Both the position numbers and the translations under genes were made by a program. A stretch of 64,000 bases of DNA from Aporrectodea caliginosa (lineage: Eukaryota; Annelida; Clitellata; Crassiclitellata; Lumbricidae): assembly GCA_020284085.1 (NCBI GenBank), contig JACEVL010000078.1, forward strand, positions 1,704,533-1,768,532, read 5' to 3'. Shown piece by piece: positions 60,330-64,000 of the stretch. Under the pieces are notes generated by a model. It saw only the letters and a list, made by a program, of their open reading frames with translations, ran no database searches and was not told the DNA's origin. The first letter of the stretch is position 1; each line of letters begins with the position of its first letter.

Positions 60330-60330
<1 letters not shown>
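59440..60330 (-). mobile_element. Decayed hAT element with C-terminal transposase fragment
   Basis: A 144-codon frame (60200 down to 59766) contains ELVFSSAGYVVKARRNRLSD then ALIQDMIIAKCN. This is the hAT C-terminal dimerisation signature (E.vFS.AG.....RN.L.......l...K). It is flanked on both sides by arrays of GCTAATCGATTAGAATTAGA, largely inverted relative to each other (59440-59590 and 60165-60330). The N-terminal and catalytic parts are missing. Confidence 0.75.

Positions 60331-60336
<6 letters not shown>

Positions 60337-60416
<80 letters not shown>
60337..60416. repeat. (AT)n microsatellite
   Basis: Two long TA runs separated by CC. Confidence 0.95.
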
Positions 60417-60417
<1 letters not shown>

Positions 60418-60615
60418 TTTAATCCGTCTCAAATGGAAATATACCAGTTGAAATTTCGGCCTACACACTCGATCAGAGGCAAAAATCTATACATAACTTT
60501 GAATGGGACAGATTCTACGAGGGCCAGACTTGGGGGGGGCAGAAAGGCTTAAGTCAAAACTTGGGGGAGAGTCCCCTCTGTACCCCCCATGATTTAAGCC
60601 ACTGATGACGCTGCA

Positions 60616-60702
60616 CTACCAGTGTTTCCATGGCATTAATTAGGCATTTATATGGACCTATGTTTTAGGTCTCATCTAATTAATGCCATGGAAAACTGGT
60701 AG
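60616..60702. repeat. 27-bp near-perfect hairpin
   Basis: Arm 60616-60643 (CTACCAGTGTTTCCATGGCA then TTAATTAG) pairs with 60676-60702 (CTAATTAATGCCATGG then AAAACTGGTAG) with one or two mismatches. The loop can pair further (GGACCTA/TAGGTCT). The size and shape resemble a microRNA precursor or a small foldback MITE. Confidence 0.75.
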
Positions 60703-61255
60703 TATAATTATTGTTTGCAAGTTCCACTGCCCTCTTAGTGCAGATTGTAAACCGTGCAGATTGACCTAATCGACTCATTTTTACCTATTGTATAGGTTAG
60801 GCCTACATCTGATTATTTTTGCTGAGGAGCCTCAACACTTCGAATGGATTTCAAAGCACATGCATAGCCTACACTGACTGATCCAAATCAATACTTGCGG
60901 GTCATATTACGGTCACGGCGACTGCCTAAATTCTGGTCTATGATCCTAATCTTTTAACTGGCAAAAATTAGGCCCGTTAAGTTCAGGGCCAAATCACGTG
61001 CGGGGCCTATATATGGCACGAGCACACACTGCATGGCGACCAGAAGTATAAAGACGGGGGCGGTGGCCGATAAGCAAGACCTAATTCGCCGACAAATTTA
61101 GAGAACCTTTTTAGCGATCGCTTTCTGACCTTTATACCAATTTACTCATAAACAACTTGTCACGATCTTCTGTCCTGTCAACTTGCCCATACTTTGACCA
61201 TAATATTATGGAGTCTATAATTTATCATGTAAATGAATTTTCATTTGGGGCCCAT
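60703..61255. other. No gene seen
   Basis: GGGGCCTATATATGGCACGA near 60998 looks like a TATA element followed by a G-rich stretch, but no exon is recognisable downstream. Confidence 0.35.
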
Positions 61256-61495
61256 ATGTATGTATGTACCTATTTGTGCGTGTATGTATGCATGTATGTA
61301 TGTATGTATGTATGTATGTATGTATGTATGTATGTATGTATGTATGTATGTATGTATGTATGTATGTATGTATGTATGTATGTATGTATGTATGTATGTA
61401 TGTATGTATGTATGTATGTATGTATGTATGTATGTATGTATGTATGTATGTATGTATGCATGTATGTATGTATGTACGTGTGCATGTATGCATTA
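61256..61495. repeat. (ATGT)n microsatellite, ~240 bp
   Basis: Almost pure GTAT units with rare ATGC variants. Frames reading YVCM or HTYI repeats are artefacts. Confidence 0.95.
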
Positions 61496-61899
61496 TCTAA
61501 TAATGTATATGTATTATTGGAGAAATGTATCTCTTGGCGTTTCCAAGGCAATCTTGGTGCATCTTTTGAGGAGTTCAGGGTCAGGGCTTGAGGAGGTAGC
61601 AGCCAGAGAGGATCGAGGGCCTGCGGGTGATGAGTTCACCTGTCACTGCTGTCAGTCATCCATCTCTTCTAAATGCCAATCGATTGCCAATCAATTCGCT
61701 AGAAAAGGCACTAAATAAGGCGTTAAATCTGCGATTGTCAAGAGTGCTTACTCTCGAATCCCTTGGGATACTCTCGAACGCACTGAATGAATTATTGTCC
61801 TTGTTATCTTTCTTCCTGCTTTGTTCACATGGAATGTGGTATTCATGGCATGGATCCCTCTGAAGCGTCACGTCCCATGTTGAGCGATTGCGTCGTTTT

Positions 61900-62290
61900 G
61901 TCACTCTGTTCCTCTTTGTGTCTGTCTCTCTCCATGCCTGTCTGAGTGTCTGTCTGGCTGGCTGTCCTTCCCTATAATAAATTTAATGGATCCTGTTATG
62001 CACACAGTCACGTTACATGTTTGTGTTTCTTGTCGGCTTCCCTCTCTGCCAGCCTACTTGCCTGCCTGCCTGCTTGTCTGCATTTCTCTGTCTGTCTCTG
62101 TATGTCTGTCTCTGTCTGTCTGTGTCTGTCTCTGTCTGTCTCTCTCTGTCTATCTGTCTGTCTGTGTGTGTGCGTGTGTGCTTGCGTCTATCTGTCAATT
62201 TTCTTTACTTACTATGTTGTCTGCGTCAGTCTGCGTGTGCTAGCTAGTCTGTCTGCGTGTCTGTCTGTGTGTCTCTGTTGTTGTCAGTCT
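61900..62290. repeat. CTGT/CTCTGT-rich microsatellite
   Basis: Degenerate TCTGTCTG and TGCCTGCC runs. Open frames rich in Leu, Cys and Ser on one strand and Asp/Arg/Gln on the other follow from it. Confidence 0.9.
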
Positions 62291-64000
62291 CTGAGGTCCT
62301 AATCGACAGGCAGCCGCCATTAGTGACTTTGTCGTTGCAATGAACCTGATTCCCACGTGGCGTTTCCATGTCGTAAGTTGGTCCCTCGTAGTACCATGTC
62401 CTAAATAATTCAGACGACGGGAAATGATGCCTGCAGGAATGCTGCCATCCGCCGTCATCTAAATTCATAAATGCAATTTATGAATATGCTGATACTAGAC
62501 GTGAGCCCGTCCTAATGCGGTAAAAATGACCTTCATAACCCCTCCCTCCATAACCCTGCCTGAGCCTCTGCCCCTCCCAACCCTGCCCCTAGTGGCTAGT
62601 ACTGACCGCCGACGGTGGTTCGCGTCCCGCCGCCATACGAATGACGCGGTGTGAATTCAGCGTAACAGCTTCTGACTGAAAGACAGATAGGCATTTCTCT
62701 TCGTTTATATTATTAATATGATATTTGCCACATGCGCCAACAAAGTCTAATTTAATGTACGCTACGGTCAAAATATGTGCCAAGTGTGTCACCCTAAGGT
62801 CGATGATCAGCCCCAAGAGTCCTACTAAGAATAAACACAAATGACTCAGATTTAAACAGAAAGTTGGTGGGTGAGAACCGCAGATGCAGAAAGCTGGTTA
62901 CTGCAACATGGAATAGTCATATTATTATGAGAAGGTGAGAGTTGATACGTTGTCGAACTGAGCAATAAATTAGTTCCTGTGTCGCTTTCCTCGCATCAGG
63001 TTATAGTCCTATGCTGCCAGTAATACTGGAAGTTCTAGGAATCTGTAGCCAGGCTTAGAATGAATTTTAGCCTTCGATAAAAAGACTTAGACCTAGGCCT
63101 ATCAACTACTGTTCGTTTCACCCTGACATGTTCTAAGTAGGCTATTGCCAATGGACTTCGCATTTTTCTCTACATGTTCCTTGCACTGAATAGTCTGAAT
63201 TCAACCGTGCACTCACTTTGACCTTGCTAGTTTCACCGACTGGGAACGTGATTTTCCACCGCGCTTGTTTCGGAAATTGCTATCACGTCAAATTTCTGTC
63301 ACTGAGTTCGTAATCGTCATAATCGTCAACTCCAATCTCAGAAGCGCCACTTGGAAGCTAAGCGTAGGCATGGGCGTCCGGAGGGGGCAAGGTGGCATTT
63401 GCCCCTCTGGATTTTGCACAAATTAAAAAAATTACTTATCATCTTAGTTTTTAACAATGAATGGATATGATGCTACGTATATCTAGGCCTACATAGGCTA
63501 CATCCATCAAATACTAGGCCTACTGAATGGCTCCTACCAAGTCGCTGAAGAAATTATACTGACTTATATTACAAAATAAAGGCATAAGTAACATAAGTAG
63601 GTCTAGTTCGTTTATTGCATTTCGTTTCGTGGTACGAAACATTTTCATCTCATCTATATTTTGGAATGTAATTTGACTTTGAAGGGATCATTACTCGATC
63701 GTCTTATATTACAGCTGGTTTGCAAGGCTTTAGGAGATCGGAATATCCGACCAACGCTGGCAATCATCGGGGTAGATTACTTGGCATCTGTTGCAGGAGA
63801 AAATAATTTAAACCAAAAAAAAGAGAACAAAAGGCGAACTCAGTTTGTCACCTGAGACAAAAGGATCAGGATTTGCAAGCGACACCAGTCACGAGTCTGT
63901 CGGCGATTGGGTTGGTTTTAGGATACACAGTTAAAAAGGACATGTCATGTTAACCGTCGTTTCTGTTTAAAGCTATATAAGAGCATTAAAATGAAAAGGT
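62291..64000. other. No gene seen
   Basis: GGCGTCCGGAGGGGGCAAGG near 63373 looks like an isolated hAT-type end. No exon, RNA gene or complete element was recognised. Confidence 0.4.

Noticed and set aside
61157..61718. Frames of MYVC or HTYI repeats
   Set aside because: Artefact of (ATGT)n, whose 12-nt coding period never meets a stop.

Overview
The window looks like nuclear DNA of a marine invertebrate, most likely a deuterostome such as an echinoderm or hemichordate; I cannot name the species. The reasons are long AT-rich introns with GT-AG borders, invertebrate orthologues of animal genes, many non-LTR and hAT remnants, tRNA-derived SINEs, and a striking excess of the palindromic word TAGGCCTA. 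No bacterial, CRISPR or rRNA feature is present.

Three multi-exon genes can be assembled by hand from splice sites and reading phase. (1) A complete tropomodulin/leiomodin-family gene on the + strand (coding 30083-39770, nine exons, 524 aa) ends in an unusual Lys-Pro-Glu repeat tail and an acidic terminus. (2) A complete Rab8 small GTPase gene on the - strand (coding 56805 down to 44145, seven exons, 209 aa) ends in the prenylation motif CVIL. The two genes converge. (3) A short two-exon gene on the + strand (16397-18216) would make a 79-aa protein with a signal-like N-terminus and one membrane segment; I do not recognise its family. A possible fourth gene, CpG-rich and with two exons, is nested in intron 5 of the tropomodulin gene (35411-35839).

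Layout. 1-5.8 kb: no host gene seen; a hAT MITE, a LINE fragment, two hairpins, a tRNA-SINE and a minisatellite. 5.9-11.6 kb: a young Ty3/Gypsy-type LTR retrotransposon on the - strand, with nearly identical LTRs and one 1070-aa frame that has lost most of its reverse transcriptase. 11.6-12.7 kb: 2.5 copies of a ~430-bp tandem repeat. 13.0-14.5 kb: a processed actin pseudogene and LINE/hAT scraps. 16.4-18.2 kb: the small membrane-protein gene. 18.8-20.6 kb: two LINE fragments. 21.4-29.8 kb: MITEs and a possible 7-kb terminal-repeat element holding a gag-like frame, a foldback element with a nested hAT insertion, and exons of a DUF4806-like protein. 30-40.7 kb: tropomodulin. 44.1-56.8 kb: Rab8, with SINE, LINE and hAT insertions in its introns. 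57.6-59.4 kb: an ~880-bp tandem duplication whose copies differ repeatedly at AGGCCT words. 59.4-60.3 kb: a decayed hAT transposase. 60.3-64 kb: microsatellites and no recognisable gene.

The host genes have no operon-like relation. Tropomodulin caps actin filament pointed ends and Rab8 directs exocytic and ciliary vesicle traffic. All calls come from reading the sequence by eye; no database search was run.
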